Shown here piece by piece: positions 1 to 6,936 of a DNA stretch of 12,370 nucleotides. The stretch spans positions 1 to 12,370 of the forward strand of contig CALPPJ020000016.1 in NCBI GenBank assembly GCA_943325425.2. The letters run 5' to 3'. The position numbers were made by a program, and so were the translations under genes. The notes under the pieces are model-generated. The model was not told the DNA's origin. It was given only the letters and a program-made list of their open reading frames with translations, and made no database searches. Within the stretch, counting starts at the first letter, position 1. Every line of letters starts with the position of its first letter. Origin of the DNA: Bifidobacterium breve (GTDB lineage Bacteria; Actinomycetota; Acidimicrobiia; Acidimicrobiales; Ilumatobacteraceae).

Positions 1-1219
1 CTTCACCGGCAGCATGGACGCGTTCCATAATGCCTGGGTCCCGCTTATCAAAAATGAGTAGCGGATGCAGATTGCCGTCGCCAGCATGGAAAACATTGAG
101 GACCAAAAGGTCGTGTCGCTGTGCAATGCGGTACACCTCTTGAAGTACTTCGTTAAGTTTGCGGCGAGGTACAACGGTGTCATGTAAGTAATAGTTGGGT
201 TTGATACGCGCAATGGCACCGAATGCAGTCTTGCGTCCTTTCCAAAGTAGAGCCCGCTCGGCCTCATCTTGCGCGATTCGAATTGTTCGTGCGCCATGTG
301 CTCGACCAATCTCAGAGATTCGCTCGGTGTCGTCAGTGACGGCGTGTGGTAAACCTGAAACCTCAACTAAGAGAGCAGCAGCCGCATCAGTTGGAAGGCC
401 CGCATGGATATACGCCTCCACAGCCTCAAGACACAATTGGTCCATCATTTCAAGAGCGGCTGGAACCATGCCCGCCGCGATGATTGCACTGACTGTTTCG
501 GCGCCGGCTTGAACCGACGTGAAATCCATCAACATGGTGCTGACGGCCTGATAGTTCTGCATCAGACGCACACAAATTTTAGTGGTGATTCCGAACATGC
601 CTTCGCTACCGATGAAAGCGCCACGTAAATCAAGACCATCGGGTTCGGGGTCTTCGCCGCCGAGCATGACAACTGAGCCATCAGACAGAACAACTTCACA
701 AGCCAAAATATGACTAGATGTCACGCCATCGGCCAAACAGTGGGGGCCTCCTGAGTTGTTGGCCACGTTGCCGCCGATCGTACAACTTTGCTGACTACTG
801 GGGTCGGGTGCAAAGTGCAATCCGAGATGCGTGACTTCGCGAGTGAGATCGAGATTCAGCATGCCCGGTTCAATCCATGCAAGGCGATGAACCGGATCGA
901 CCGAAATTAAACGATTCATTTTGGCGGTTGAAATAACGACCGCCCCATCTAATGGTGTCGCTCCCCCAGAGAGTCCTGTTCCTGATCCTCGAGCCACAAA
1001 TGGTTGTTGAAATTCGGCGCAAATACTGATGACCGATTGAACCTCGGCCGTAGTAAGCGGAAAACAAATAACTCCCGCCCGCCCCTCAATGTTGGATGCG
1101 TCTCGCTTGTACAGATCAATATCAGCTGAGGTGGTATGGACTCGCTGAACATCGAGTGCCGCGCGTAGTCGAGAAATAAGTTGAGTGTTCAATGATTGAA
1201 CTTGGGGCTTGTCTCGCAT
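1..1219 (-). CDS. glcD: FAD-linked oxidase, GlcD-type (glycolate oxidase large subunit), C-terminus cut by window edge
   Basis: The frame reads without a stop from ATG at 1219 to base 2, giving 406 codons; it was translated by hand from the minus strand. It looks like the FAD-binding subunit of glycolate/2-hydroxyacid oxidase, which oxidises glycolate (or D-lactate-like acids) to the 2-oxo acid. The PCMH-type FAD domain covers about residues 50-215, with GSGTGLSGGA near 78-87 and TIGGNVANNSGG near 147-158. The C-terminal FAD-oxidase domain follows, with RKTAFGAIARIKPNYY near 256-271 and the GlcD signature FHAGDGNLHP near 377-386. E. coli GlcD has 499 residues, so roughly 90 are missing beyond the left edge. 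The start lies 21 nt after the preceding gene's stop, with no clear Shine-Dalgarno. No GlcE or GlcF partner is visible. D-lactate dehydrogenase or another FAD-dependent 2-hydroxyacid dehydrogenase of the same family remains possible, so the substrate is uncertain. Confidence 0.9.
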   Translation of the reverse strand, partial: MRDKPQVQSLNTQLISRLRAALDVQRVHTTSADIDLYKRDASNIEGRAGVICFPLTTAEVQSVISICAEFQQPFVARGSGTGLSGGATPLDGAVVISTAKMNRLISVDPVHRLAWIEPGMLNLDLTREVTHLGLHFAPDPSSQQSCTIGGNVANNSGGPHCLADGVTSSHILACEVVLSDGSVVMLGGEDPEPDGLDLRGAFIGSEGMFGITTKICVRLMQNYQAVSTMLMDFTSVQAGAETVSAIIAAGMVPAALEMMDQLCLEAVEAYIHAGLPTDAAAALLVEVSGLPHAVTDDTERISEIGRAHGARTIRIAQDEAERALLWKGRKTAFGAIARIKPNYYLHDTVVPRRKLNEVLQEVYRIAQRHDLLVLNVFHAGDGNLHPLLIFDKRDPGIMERVHAAGE

Positions 1220-1240
1220 ACGAAGTAACGATTGGATTGA

Positions 1241-1639
1241 CTATGGGCGACGATGACGAGTCAGCCGAGAACGACGAGGTTGAGTCGGTTCATCCACTTG
1301 ACGTAAAACTATGACGCGACCTGGTTCAACTCGTTGGCCATCAACGAGCACTTCATCGCCGGGCTGAATTGGATCAAGATGAGAATGGCTTGAGAGTGTT
1401 TCAACTCGACCGTCACGACGGGCCTTGAGTTCGTTCTCTTTGTCATGCATAGCCTCTTTACCCGCAGACCATGCATCAGTCAATGTCGTAACTCGCGAGC
1501 GCGTTGAACTTGCGGCTCGATGGATTACCTTGACTGGTACGAGACCTGTCACAGTTCGTCGAACCTTTTTACCGGCAAAGAGCGCTCCGCTGATTCCAGC
1601 AACTGCACCCGAAACAAACCACACCAAACGCTTGATCAT
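1241..1639 (-). CDS. small N-terminally membrane-anchored protein, DUF6167-like, function unknown
   Basis: A 132-residue protein. Residues 4-23 form a short hydrophobic, Gly/Ala-rich segment (WFVSGAVAGISGALFAG), followed by basic KKVRR, which suggests one membrane anchor with the rest in the cytoplasm. The remainder is polar and charged, ending in a very basic tail (RRSRLTRHRRP). Residues 91-115 contain a short region rich in V, L and G (GDEVLVDGQRVEPGRVIVL) that may be a small beta fold. The ATG overlaps the stop of the upstream DUF948-like gene by 4 nt (ATGA at 1636-1639), and AGGA at 1647-1650 is a plausible ribosome site 7 nt before it. In many actinobacteria a DUF6167 protein sits exactly here, after rarA and the DUF948 gene. 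The family call rests on position, size and N-terminal pattern rather than a database match. Its role is not known. Confidence 0.75.
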   Translation of the reverse strand: MIKRLVWFVSGAVAGISGALFAGKKVRRTVTGLVPVKVIHRAASSTRSRVTTLTDAWSAGKEAMHDKENELKARRDGRVETLSSHSHLDPIQPGDEVLVDGQRVEPGRVIVLRQVDEPTQPRRSRLTRHRRP

Positions 1640-2076
1640 CGAATTTTCCTGACTATCTCATGGCCTGAAGATTCTCGTCGGTTTTGACGTTCGAGTTTTC
1701 GCTGGTCACGCTTCAGACGTTGCGCAGCCCGCGAAGTTCCCGTTGCCAAAGCGGCAACCTTAATGACTGGAGTTGACAAGGCCATACGGGTCATGCGACC
1801 GGTGTTCGCCATTGCCCCACTAATTGCTTCAGCCGAACCAAGGACTCGATCAAATCGATCTAGGTCTTCACGAGCTTCTTCTACTGCGTAACGCGCTTCG
1901 TCGGTGGAAGCGCGTAGTTCTGCGAGGAGGGGTCCCGTTTCGCGGCGCAGAGAATCAACTTCGAGGCGAAGCGATCGTAAGGTGTCCAAAACTCGGAGCA
2001 GCACCACGATGAGGGCGGCAAAACCGAGAGTCAACAAAACCGCAGCGAGAACAATCGCCAAATCTCCTGCTGTCAT
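1636..2076 (-). CDS. DUF948-like membrane-anchored coiled-coil protein, function unknown
   Basis: A 146-residue protein. Residues 6-28 are one strongly hydrophobic helix (IVLAAVLLTLGFAALIVVLL). A long charged helical stretch follows (about 30-80) with spaced Leu/Val and many Glu/Arg, likely coiled coil. A segment near 99-115 (MALSTPVIKVAALATGT) resembles the conserved 'P-x-hK-hAA' end of DUF948 proteins, and the C-terminus is strongly basic. This architecture and the place directly after rarA match the DUF948 gene of other actinobacteria. The start ATG at 2076 overlaps the rarA stop by 4 nt (ATGA) and has a strong AGGAGG at 2081-2086, so the start is well supported. The protein probably lies on the inner face of the membrane. 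Family assignment is by pattern and context only, and the function is unknown. Confidence 0.8.
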   Translation of the reverse strand: MTAGDLAIVLAAVLLTLGFAALIVVLLRVLDTLRSLRLEVDSLRRETGPLLAELRASTDEARYAVEEAREDLDRFDRVLGSAEAISGAMANTGRMTRMALSTPVIKVAALATGTSRAAQRLKRDQRKLERQNRRESSGHEIVRKIR

Positions 2077-3371
2077 GATTCCTCCTGATGCGCTTCTTCG
2101 TTTTGCTGAGCGAGACGATGCCCGATTTCTCGTTCACGCCCATGTGGACTTGGTTCGTACCACCGTTTGTCAACGAGTTCGTCGGGCAGATACTGCTGAG
2201 GAACCCATCCACGCGGATCATCATGAGGGTAGTCGTATCCAGTCCCATGTCCAAGAACGGCGGCTCCTTGATAATGAGCATCTCGCAAATGTGCTGGTAC
2301 CTCGCCTACCGCTCCATTCTTGATGTCGGCCCGAGCCCCCCAAATGGCTAGGGCGGCGCGATTGCTTTTCGGTGCAGTCGCCAAATGAATAGCCGCGTGA
2401 GCCAAGTTCAGTTCGGCCTCAGGGAGGCCTACATGTTCGAGAGCCTGAGCCGCAGCGACGGCGATCATCAATGCAGTTGGGTCGGCAAGTCCGATATCCT
2501 CGCTCGCGAAAATGACCATTCTGCGAACGATGAACCGAGCATCTTCGCCCGCTTCAAGCATGCGCGCCAGATAATACGTGGCGGCCTGAGGATCGCTGCC
2601 GCGCAGGCTTTTGATGAAAGCACTGACAACGTCGTAGTGATCGTCGCGGCCGTATCGCAAAGCGCTTGTACCAAGTGCCGCTTCAACATGCTCAACGAGA
2701 ACTTGCTCGGGGTGGGACAGAGCGACGGCAACTTCAAGCGATGTCAGTACTTGACGTCCGTCTCCCCCAGATCTTTCGGTGAGAAGATCTTTCGCGTCGA
2801 GAGTCGCGGTGGTTCCCATTGCGGCGAGACCACGGTCAATTAAGACACGAATGGCATCACGAGATAGCGGTTCTAAACGAAAAAGAGTGCTGCGTGAACG
2901 AAGTGGCGCATTAACTTCAAAAAATGGGTTTTCGGTTGTCGCACCAATCAGTGTCAAGGTTCCATCTTCGACCGCGGGCAACAGCGCATCTTGTTGACTC
3001 TTTGAAAATCTATGAATCTCATCAAGGAAAAGAATCGTTCCTTGTCCGTGCATTCCGAGACGTTGTCGGGCGCGCTCGATCACTTCGCGAACATCTTTCA
3101 CACCAGCGGTAACAGCTGACAACTGTTCAAAAGCCCGTTTGGTTGTGCCGGCAACCGCTAATGCCAAGGTGGTTTTTCCAGTTCCAGGAGGACCCCAAAA
3201 AATTGCACTACTCAATTTGTCTTGCTCGACTAGACGACGTAGCGGTTTGCCAACTCCGACAAGATGTTCTTGTCCAACGACATCATCGATAGTTCGTGGT
3301 CGCAGTCGTGCCGCTAGTGGAGATTGTGAACGAAGCTGTTCTTCTGCGGCAGCGCTGAAAAGATCACTCAC
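2073..3371 (-). CDS. rarA: replication-associated recombination protein A (RarA/MgsA), AAA+ ATPase
   Basis: A 432-residue AAA+ ATPase of the RarA/MgsA/WRNIP1 family, related to clamp-loader subunits. RarA works at stalled or gapped replication forks, where it is thought to open duplex ends and influence recombination and lesion tolerance. Visible motifs: the N-terminal 'LAARLRPRTIDDVVGQEHL' family start (19-37), Walker A GPPGTGKTT (60-68), Walker B ILFLDEIH (113-120), sensor-1 GATTEN (143-148) and an LRSR arginine-finger region (157-160). The C-terminal tetramerisation and MgsA domains follow, ending in the typical YDYPHDDPRGWVPQQYLP segment. Length is normal for the family (about 430-450). 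The start is GTG at 3371, overlapping the Nudix gene stop as GTGA; no Shine-Dalgarno is seen, so translation probably depends on coupling. The gene is intact. Confidence 0.96.
   Translation of the reverse strand: MSDLFSAAAEEQLRSQSPLAARLRPRTIDDVVGQEHLVGVGKPLRRLVEQDKLSSAIFWGPPGTGKTTLALAVAGTTKRAFEQLSAVTAGVKDVREVIERARQRLGMHGQGTILFLDEIHRFSKSQQDALLPAVEDGTLTLIGATTENPFFEVNAPLRSRSTLFRLEPLSRDAIRVLIDRGLAAMGTTATLDAKDLLTERSGGDGRQVLTSLEVAVALSHPEQVLVEHVEAALGTSALRYGRDDHYDVVSAFIKSLRGSDPQAATYYLARMLEAGEDARFIVRRMVIFASEDIGLADPTALMIAVAAAQALEHVGLPEAELNLAHAAIHLATAPKSNRAALAIWGARADIKNGAVGEVPAHLRDAHYQGAAVLGHGTGYDYPHDDPRGWVPQQYLPDELVDKRWYEPSPHGREREIGHRLAQQNEEAHQEES
2081..2086 (-). promoter_or_regulatory. strong Shine-Dalgarno of the DUF948-like gene
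   Basis: The minus strand reads AGGAGG, then AATC, then ATG. It lies inside the last codons of rarA, four nt before the start at 2076, and fixes that start. It suggests fresh initiation in addition to coupling through the 4-nt overlap. Most other starts in the window lack such a site. Confidence 0.75.
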
Positions 3372-3826
3372 GGCAGAATCCGAGAAAAGGCTCGCGCGTA
3401 TGCGGCCTGGCGAAATTCAACAAGGTGATGCAAAAGGTGATGAGGATCCATCCACTGCCAGCGACTGAACTCATGGTCATCGGGAACCGGTGCGACCGAT
3501 TCTTCATCTAAGACTCCGAACAAGAACCACTTCTGAATTTGTCCACGGCGCTTATCGCCGTTCTTGATATTTGCGCGAATCTCAGCGGGCCATTCGTACG
3601 CAATCCATTCTGGCAATTCCAAAACTAGGGCGACATCTTGAGATGTGAGCCCTGTTTCTTCTTTCAGTTCACGCCACGCGGCATCAACTGGTTCTTCGTC
3701 GACATCGATACCACCTTGAGGCAACTGCCATGAACCTGGAACATCTTTGCGTTCAAAAGCCATGAGGTCGCCATTGTCGCGACGGATAACAATGACGACT
3801 CCGGCGCGGAAAGATTGCGAACTCAT
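3368..3826 (-). CDS. Nudix hydrolase, RppH-like (RNA pyrophosphohydrolase / dinucleoside polyphosphate hydrolase)
   Basis: A 152-residue Nudix protein using ATG at 3826. The Nudix box G-x5-E-x7-REL-x-EE-x-GL is complete at residues 38-60, with REL at 52-54 and the metal-binding E56 and E57. Around it are features of the E. coli RppH/IalA group: GSWQLPQGGID just before the box, GQIQKWFLFGV after it, an F-x-x-W-x-W segment, and a final helix with 'VEFRQAAYARAF'. RppH removes pyrophosphate from triphosphorylated mRNA 5' ends to trigger decay, and related enzymes cleave Ap4A-type nucleotides. The latter would fit a gene beside aminoacyl-tRNA synthetases, which make Ap4A. The start lies 22 nt after the aspS stop, and the stop overlaps rarA by 4 nt. 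The open frame extends to an ATG at 3919, but that would overlap aspS by 71 nt and add an unrelated N-terminus. Family is confident; substrate is inferred. Confidence 0.9.
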   Translation of the reverse strand: MSSQSFRAGVVIVIRRDNGDLMAFERKDVPGSWQLPQGGIDVDEEPVDAAWRELKEETGLTSQDVALVLELPEWIAYEWPAEIRANIKNGDKRRGQIQKWFLFGVLDEESVAPVPDDHEFSRWQWMDPHHLLHHLVEFRQAAYARAFSRILP

Positions 3827-3848
3827 GATCGTTGCAAAGAATCTGGGG

Positions 3849-5606
3849 TCAGACCTTGGGCGGCAAAACTCTGATGCCGAGCTCGTCAAGTTGCTTATTC
3901 TCGGCACGGGTTGGAGCATTCGTCATGGGATCTTGTCCACTCTGAGTCTTGGGGAATGCGATGACTTCGCGAATGTTTTCTTCGCCTGCCAAGATCGCAA
4001 CGAGTCGATCAAGACCAAAAGCAAACCCACCGTGTGGCGGAGCACCGTAAGTGAAGGGCTTCAGGAAGAAACCAAATTTACGGTTGGCTTCATCTTCGCT
4101 GATACCCAGCGCCGTGAAAACTCGTCGTTGCATTTCAGGCTCGTGGATTCGAATTGATCCTGAACCTAGTTCCCATCCGTTGAGCACAAGGTCGTACGCC
4201 AATGAACGCACCGACATTGGATCACTTTCAAACTTGTCAAGATCATCGGGGTGGGGCTGACAGAAAGGGTGATGTCCTGGTTTTGGCTGACCAGTCTCTT
4301 TGTCAACACCGACAAACAACGGGAATTCGGTGACCCAGACGTAGCGGTACGGTCCTTGGTGCACCGGGGGCCGTCCGAGATCGTTGCGCAATGTTCCGAG
4401 AACTTCACAGGTCATTGACCATTCATCGGCCACGATCAAAAGTAAGTCGCCAGCCTTTGCTTGCAGAGAGGAAATCAACTGACTCTGTTCATCGGCTGAT
4501 AAGAATTTGACGACTGGTGATTCAAGGGTTCCGTCGGTTGCAACTTTGAGCCACACCAAACCTTTGGCGCCCATTTTTTTGGCGCGATCAGTCAACGCAT
4601 CAAGTTTGTTACGTCCGAACTCTTCAGCTTTCCCTTCGACCCTGATGCCCTTGATGGACTCGGCGCCAGCGAAGGCCTTGAACTCAGTGCTCGAGAAGAT
4701 GGATGTCAACTCTGTCAACTCCATACCGAAACGCAAGTCTGGTTTGTCGACCCCAAAGCGTTCCATTGCTTCACGCCAAGTAATCTGCTGAATCGGGTCG
4801 GGCTTGACGCCAGTCACTGATTCGGCAGCAGCAATAACGGCTGTGCTAATCGCCGCTAGAACATCGTCTTGATTGACGAAACTCATCTCAGCATCAAGTT
4901 GCATGAATTCATATTGACGATCGGCGCGAAGGTCTTCGTCACGTAAACAACGAGCTATTTGGTAATAGCGATCGATACCAGCGACCATCAATAGTTGTTT
5001 GAAGAGTTGTGGACTTTGCGGTAGCGCATAAAAAGATCCGGGCTCTTTACGTGAGGGAACCAAAAATTCACGAGCACCTTCTGGTGTTGAAGGTACAAGC
5101 ATGGGGGTTTCAACTTCAACGAAACCTTGTGACTCCATCGCAGTACGAACAGCCGAGTTCACTTTGGCGCGAGTGCGGAGGTTCTTTTGCATACGCTCAC
5201 GACGAATGTCGATATAGCGGTATTGCAAACGGACATTTTCATCAACATCGTCGGCTCGTGCATCAACTGGGAACGGTGGTGGCTCGGCGGAACGAAGAAC
5301 CTCAACAACACATTCGCCGATTTCTACTTCACCGGTACTTAAGTTGACGTTGACAGTTCCTTCTGGCCGGGGGCGCACAACGCCAGTGATCTTGACCACG
5401 TATTCACTGCGCACATCAACAGCATTGTCAATGACGCATTGGACGATTCCGGAATAATCACGAAGGTCAACGAAAGCTAACTTGTCTCCATGTTCACGAC
5501 GCTTCGCAACCCAGCCGCAGACGGTCACAGTCTGTCCGATGTCGCTAGTACCGATTTCGCCACACATGTGAGTACGCATTGAAGTTTGTCGTTTGGAAAT
5601 TGTCAT
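3849..5606 (-). CDS. aspS: aspartate--tRNA ligase, bacterial type, probably non-discriminating (AspRS / Asp-tRNA(Asn))
   Basis: A 585-residue class IIb aminoacyl-tRNA synthetase that charges tRNA-Asp with aspartate. Domains in order: N-terminal OB-fold anticodon-binding domain (about 10-110), class II catalytic core with motif 1 near 161-170 (GFVEVETPML) and motif 2 at 219-234 (RCLRDEDLRADRQYEF), the bacterial GAD insertion (about 285-400), and motif 3 near 521-534 (GAPPHGGFAFGLDR). Length is standard for bacteria. H39 (in KRREHGD) and G83 (in RPEGTVN) match the His/Gly pair of non-discriminating enzymes such as those of Pseudomonas and Mycobacterium. E. coli has Leu and Lys there. That predicts Asp-tRNA(Asn) formation followed by GatCAB amidation. 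The start at 5606 overlaps the hisS stop (ATGA), pointing to coupling. The family's usual start (M-R-T-H) is an internal ATG at 5579 that could also serve. Confidence 0.97.
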   Translation of the reverse strand: MTISKRQTSMRTHMCGEIGTSDIGQTVTVCGWVAKRREHGDKLAFVDLRDYSGIVQCVIDNAVDVRSEYVVKITGVVRPRPEGTVNVNLSTGEVEIGECVVEVLRSAEPPPFPVDARADDVDENVRLQYRYIDIRRERMQKNLRTRAKVNSAVRTAMESQGFVEVETPMLVPSTPEGAREFLVPSRKEPGSFYALPQSPQLFKQLLMVAGIDRYYQIARCLRDEDLRADRQYEFMQLDAEMSFVNQDDVLAAISTAVIAAAESVTGVKPDPIQQITWREAMERFGVDKPDLRFGMELTELTSIFSSTEFKAFAGAESIKGIRVEGKAEEFGRNKLDALTDRAKKMGAKGLVWLKVATDGTLESPVVKFLSADEQSQLISSLQAKAGDLLLIVADEWSMTCEVLGTLRNDLGRPPVHQGPYRYVWVTEFPLFVGVDKETGQPKPGHHPFCQPHPDDLDKFESDPMSVRSLAYDLVLNGWELGSGSIRIHEPEMQRRVFTALGISEDEANRKFGFFLKPFTYGAPPHGGFAFGLDRLVAILAGEENIREVIAFPKTQSGQDPMTNAPTRAENKQLDELGIRVLPPKV

Positions 5607-6856
5607 GAGAGTGCTTTCATTATTGAGGTCATTAATTCATTACGCGGGATAGTCGACTGCTGATCTTCAGATCTCAAGGGTCGTAACACAAAAGACTGTG
5701 CTTCAACTTCATCTGATCCAATGATGATGGCGATTTTGGCACCACTCTTGTCGGCAGCTTTCATTTGGCTTTTCATACTGCGATTCTCAAATGAGCGATC
5801 ACTCGAGATTCCGACTGCTCGAAGTTGTTGAGTAATCACAAGTGCTTCAAGGCCGCCCGTAGTGTCAACGACGAAGACATCAACATTTGTCTGAGTTGAA
5901 GCAAAGACGCCTTCATCATCACACGCAAGAAGGGTTCGATCGAGACCTAGTGCGAATCCGATTCCGCCAGTTGCCGGACCACCTAGATCTTCAACGAGGC
6001 CGTCATAACGTCCACCGCCACCGATGGCATTCTGTGCTGAGTCGAGAGTTCCGCCAACAAATTCAAAAGTTGTATGGCGGTAATAATCAAGTCCGCGGAC
6101 CAATTTTTCATTCACGGTGAAAGGTATGTCGAGTACCTGCAAACCAGATTGAACAGTTTCAAAATGCAGACGTGCGGAATCGCTATAAAACTGGGAAATC
6201 TTGGGGGCTCTAGCGATGATCTCTTGATCTTCGGGACGCTTTGAGTCCAGAACCCGCAGGGCATTCTTAGTCAAGGTCACTTTGCTTGCATCAGAGAGTT
6301 TGTCAATGTTCTCGTTGAAGTACGTTTGCAAGGCACTGACGAAACTTTGGCGATCACCAGGTTCGCCCAAACTGTTGAGGTGCAAGTGCACCTGCTGGAG
6401 CCCAAGACGCTTGAAAAAGTTCCAACCGAGGGCGATGACTTCAACGTCAAGGTACGGGTCGTTGGCTCCAAGGACTTCAATGCCGACTTGGTCAAATTGT
6501 CGGTAACGACCACGCTGGGGACGTTCGTATCGGAAGTTCGGTCCGGAGTACCAAACTTTCCAGGGTGTGGCGGGTCGGTGCTGAACAAACGCACGGCACA
6601 CGCTGGCGGTCTGTTCTGGTCGGAGGGCCACATGTCGTTCGCCCTTATCGATGAAGTCGTACATCTCTTTCGTCACGATGTCGGTTGCTTCGCCGACCCG
6701 ATGAAAGACACCGATGTCTTCAAGTAACGGGGGGATGATTTGACCATAACCAGCTGCGGTGACCGTCTCGGCGAATGTCGTCACGAACCGCCGCCAACGG
6801 GCAGATTCGGGAGGAAGGATGTCGCGCATCCCTGGGCTGGTTTGAAACTCGGGCAC
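5603..6856 (-). CDS. hisS: histidine--tRNA ligase (HisRS)
   Basis: A 417-residue class IIa synthetase that attaches histidine to tRNA-His in the cytoplasm. Visible features: the conserved N-terminus TSPGMRDILPPE (6-17), the motif 1 region near 38-60, the substrate segment ALRPEQTASVCR (77-88), motif 2 NFRYERPQRGRYRQFDQ (107-123), and the HisRS-specific histidine-binding motif VRGLDYYRHTTFEF (253-266). GGGGRYDGL (279-287), motif 3 with GIGFALGLDR (298-307), and a C-terminal anticodon-binding domain (about 325-417) follow. Length fits the bacterial family. The start is GTG at 6856, chosen because it directly precedes the family's conserved beginning. No Shine-Dalgarno is present, but TAGCCT lies 8 nt upstream, so a leaderless transcript is possible. 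The stop overlaps aspS by 4 nt, the usual hisS-aspS pairing. Confidence 0.97.
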   Translation of the reverse strand: MPEFQTSPGMRDILPPESARWRRFVTTFAETVTAAGYGQIIPPLLEDIGVFHRVGEATDIVTKEMYDFIDKGERHVALRPEQTASVCRAFVQHRPATPWKVWYSGPNFRYERPQRGRYRQFDQVGIEVLGANDPYLDVEVIALGWNFFKRLGLQQVHLHLNSLGEPGDRQSFVSALQTYFNENIDKLSDASKVTLTKNALRVLDSKRPEDQEIIARAPKISQFYSDSARLHFETVQSGLQVLDIPFTVNEKLVRGLDYYRHTTFEFVGGTLDSAQNAIGGGGRYDGLVEDLGGPATGGIGFALGLDRTLLACDDEGVFASTQTNVDVFVVDTTGGLEALVITQQLRAVGISSDRSFENRSMKSQMKAADKSGAKIAIIIGSDEVEAQSFVLRPLRSEDQQSTIPRNELMTSIMKALS

Positions 6857-6936
6857 GAGTACTCAGGCTAGCGGTCAATGGGTCATGCCTTCGGGCGATT
6901 AGGCCCCACCCACCGCTGTGAACGAGGGAAAATGAG
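6857..6936. promoter_or_regulatory. rel-hisS intergenic region with imperfect inverted repeat and possible -10 box
   Basis: The 80-nt gap between the rel stop and the hisS GTG. AGCGGT and ACCGCT (plus-strand 6870-6875 and 6912-6917) can pair as a 6-bp outer stem. An inner GGGT/ACCC pair adds 4 bp, with a bulge on one side. A small GCC/GGC stem at the tip has a CGAA loop on the transcribed strand (UUCG on the other). The region lacks a clear run of U after the stem, so it is not a standard intrinsic terminator. TAGCCT at 6865-6870 fits the loose actinobacterial -10 pattern TANNNT, 8 nt before GTG, but no convincing -35 was found. It may hold a terminator for rel, a promoter for hisS, or both. 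All functional reading here is inference. Confidence 0.4.

Noticed and set aside
195..628. Two plus-strand open frames at the left end
   Set aside because: Both are antisense to the uninterrupted glcD frame, which carries the FAD-binding and GlcD signature motifs.
3827..3919. N-terminal extension of the Nudix gene to ATG at 3919
   Set aside because: It would overlap the aspS end by 71 nt, and the added residues do not resemble the family; the ATG at 3826 lies just before the conserved fold.
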